A stretch of 64,000 bases of DNA, taken from Periplaneta americana. Lineage: Eukaryota > Arthropoda > Insecta > Blattodea > Blattidae. This document shows positions 62,339 through 64,000 of the stretch, in pieces; the first letter of the stretch is position 1, and every line of letters begins with the position of its first letter. The position numbers and the translations under genes were made by a program. The DNA lies in the NCBI RefSeq assembly GCF_040183065.1, contig NC_091128.1:172612744-172676743 (forward strand), in the 5' to 3' direction. Below the pieces are notes generated by a model. That model did not search any database and was not told the DNA's origin. It worked only from the letters and a program-made list of their open reading frames with translations.

Positions 62339-63237
62339 TTATGATATTCCGTATAAATGATTTTTCAGAATTGCCACAGACCCTTTAATGGTTGAAGTAA
62401 TTATTTTTGGAATGATGTCATGGATTCCAAATGTTTTGATAGTGTTTACAGTTGATCGTGGGATGGTGCCCCTCGCTCCGATCATTAAACCATGTACTTC
62501 CCAGGTGCCTTCCATCTGATATTTTTCTCGAAAATACGGAATAGTAGGCTCATAAATTTGTTGTTTTTCTTTGTTGACCTCGGATGGTTGGGTCTGGCTC
62601 ATCTCAAATCTAACAGTTGGGTCCAGTATAAAGCCTTTACTATTAGTCTTGTCTAGAGCCACGATGTCCGCTCTTCTAATTCCGCCGCCTTCAGACGCAA
62701 CGCAGTGCATCTCTTCATGGACCTCGAAGGATTTGTTTCTAAGGGCGTGTGCTATTAGTTTTCGGATGTTATGATGGCGTGAATTTCTCAGGAGTTCTCC
62801 ATGCTGACAGGATCCTAGGACGTGTGCTAAGGTTTCAATCTCGTTGCAGTATCTGCAACGGAAACCGTCCAAGGATCTCCCATGAAGACTTCTCACTGGT
62901 GCTACGTTAGCATTCATCTTAATTGCGTCCCGCCATTCAGAGGAAGATAGACCCTCCTTAGAAAAAATCCATTTATTTCCGGGAGTATATTCTTGAAATA
63001 AAATAACACCTTTTCCTTTATGTGGAAGCGCACACCATTTGTCGTACTCTTGTTTCCTAAGATTTTGTCGTAGTTTATGGACATTGATTTTACTTATATC
63101 CAGATCTTCAGGTGGAATTTTTAACTTCCTGGAACATACTTTTTTTTCTGCTGCTATGTTCCTTGTAGAAACGACAAGAGGATTCGAGGTTCTCAATAAT
63201 GTGTTGCAAATATTGAGATGCTGTAAATATGCTTCCC
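62339..63237 (-). CDS. R2-like LINE C-terminus: CCHC finger and restriction-like endonuclease, open
   Basis: A 285-codon open frame on the minus strand. The N-terminal third (EYDKWCALPHKGKGVILFQE, NKWIFSKEGLSSSEWRDAIK) lies between RT and finger. CRYCNEIETLAHVLGSCQHG with following RHH is the finger. EVHEEMHC and RRADIVALDKTNSKGFILDP (RAD-X14-D) are the restriction-like endonuclease that nicks target DNA in R2-clade elements. GLMIGARGTIPRST and a C-terminal helix finish it. The RT is missing (5'-truncated near 63237). A G-run follows at 62325. It is the best preserved of three such loci. Confidence 0.85.
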
Positions 63238-63289
63238 ATTGAGCTTTGAAAAGGCTGAGACCCTTATATTTACGTTCGGTGTACTATTT

Positions 63290-63400
63290 CTGTTAACTGA
63301 TACCTGCATTACTAACACTCCACTTACTGCCACTTGTACTATTACTGCTGCAGTTACTCTCCCTTGTACTATTACTGCTCTTGTTACTGCCACTTATAAT
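63290..63400. repeat. Degenerate CTGCCACTTGTACTATTA repeat
   Basis: ACTGCCACTTGTACTATTAC recurs three times with variants. It is the same family as at 59140-59260 and 61060-61105. Confidence 0.75.
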
Positions 63401-63497
63401 CAGGGACGTCGCTGGGGGGGTGCGAAAGGGTGCGCAAGCACCCCATAAAAAATCGGAGCACCCCTTTCCACACCCCAAAGGTAGTTTATTAACAAAA

Positions 63498-63519
63498 TAC
63501 TTACTTACTTACTTACTTT

Positions 63520-63557
<38 letters not shown>

Positions 63558-63831
63558 GGCTTTTAAGGAACCCGGAGGTTCATTGCCGCCCTCACATAAG
63601 CCCGCCATTGGTCCCAATCCTGAGCAAGATTAATCCAGTCTCTACCATCATATCCCACCTCCCTCAAATCCATTTTAATATTATCTTCCCACCTACGTCT
63701 CGGCCTCCCCAAAGGTCTTTTTCCCTCCGGCCTCCCAACTAACACTCTATATGCATTTCTGGATTCGCCCATACGTGCTACATGTCCTGCCCATCTCAAA
63801 CGTCTGGATTTTATGTTCCTAATTATGTCAG
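63498..63831 (-). mobile_element. TAAG-tailed LINE, 3' end copy
   Basis: The minus strand reads [38 protein letters not shown] and [18 protein letters not shown], nearly identical to 9225-9515, with a longer (CTTA)n tail on its left (63498-63555). It is truncated at 63831. No target duplication was found. Confidence 0.9.
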
Positions 63832-64000
63832 CCATGTACCAAATCTTATAACCTTTTTCCTTTGCTGTGGTCGTGCCGGAGAATCAGTCCCATTCCGAGG
63901 CTTACTGTTAGGTTTCGTAACAAGCTGTTTTTTTTACAGTGATATAAATTATTTTGCAGAACAAAAACAAACAAACAATTCATTGGATGTGTAAAAACTA

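Overview
The window looks like a piece of a large, transposon-rich insect nuclear genome. No bacterial operons or ribosome binding sites are visible. It holds GT-AG introns, tRNA-derived SINEs, non-LTR retrotransposons, Helitrons and hAT, Harbinger-like and Tc1-like elements. The repeat style (LINE copies with a TAAG tail, SINEs with a Deu/CORE-like TGGTTGAGG segment) makes me suspect a cockroach or other blattodean. That is inference; no species marker is present.

The only host gene I can support is on the minus strand: the 3' part of a relaxin-receptor-like leucine-rich-repeat GPCR (type C LGR; RXFP/Lgr3/Lgr4 group). I trace ten exons between 58896 and 21168: four 72-nt LRR exons, a 68-nt hinge exon, five exons carrying all seven transmembrane helices and a short tail, then a stop and a poly(A) signal. 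All splice phases agree and give 465 codons plus stop. The start, signal peptide, any LDL-A module and the earlier LRRs must lie beyond position 64000.

Most of the rest is mobile DNA, much of it inside this gene's introns. 1-7970: a Harbinger-like element filled by an 83-bp satellite, a SINE, a TTAA-flanked element and an inverted tRNA-like retroposon. 7975-13000: a 504-codon LINE reverse transcriptase, a second LINE 3' end carrying a Helitron, a short LINE 3' end and another Helitron. 13860-21100: a 64-bp satellite, R2-like and LINE remnants and a second tRNA-like element. 22240-27215: 27-bp and 24-bp minisatellites on either side of the TM6-TM7 exon. 32826-34034: two adjacent 603-bp TIR elements. 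37657-43621: densely nested insertions, including an exact tRNA-like dimer inside a hAT-like element and a LINE broken by a SINE and by a TA-flanked element that itself contains a LINE. 43622-64000: a MULE-like element, a Helitron, a BED-finger hAT, a Harbinger-like element with a MADF remnant, large inverted repeats and several LINE and R2-like remnants.

For many insertions, direct target-site duplications give exact boundaries, and in several cases they give the order of insertion.
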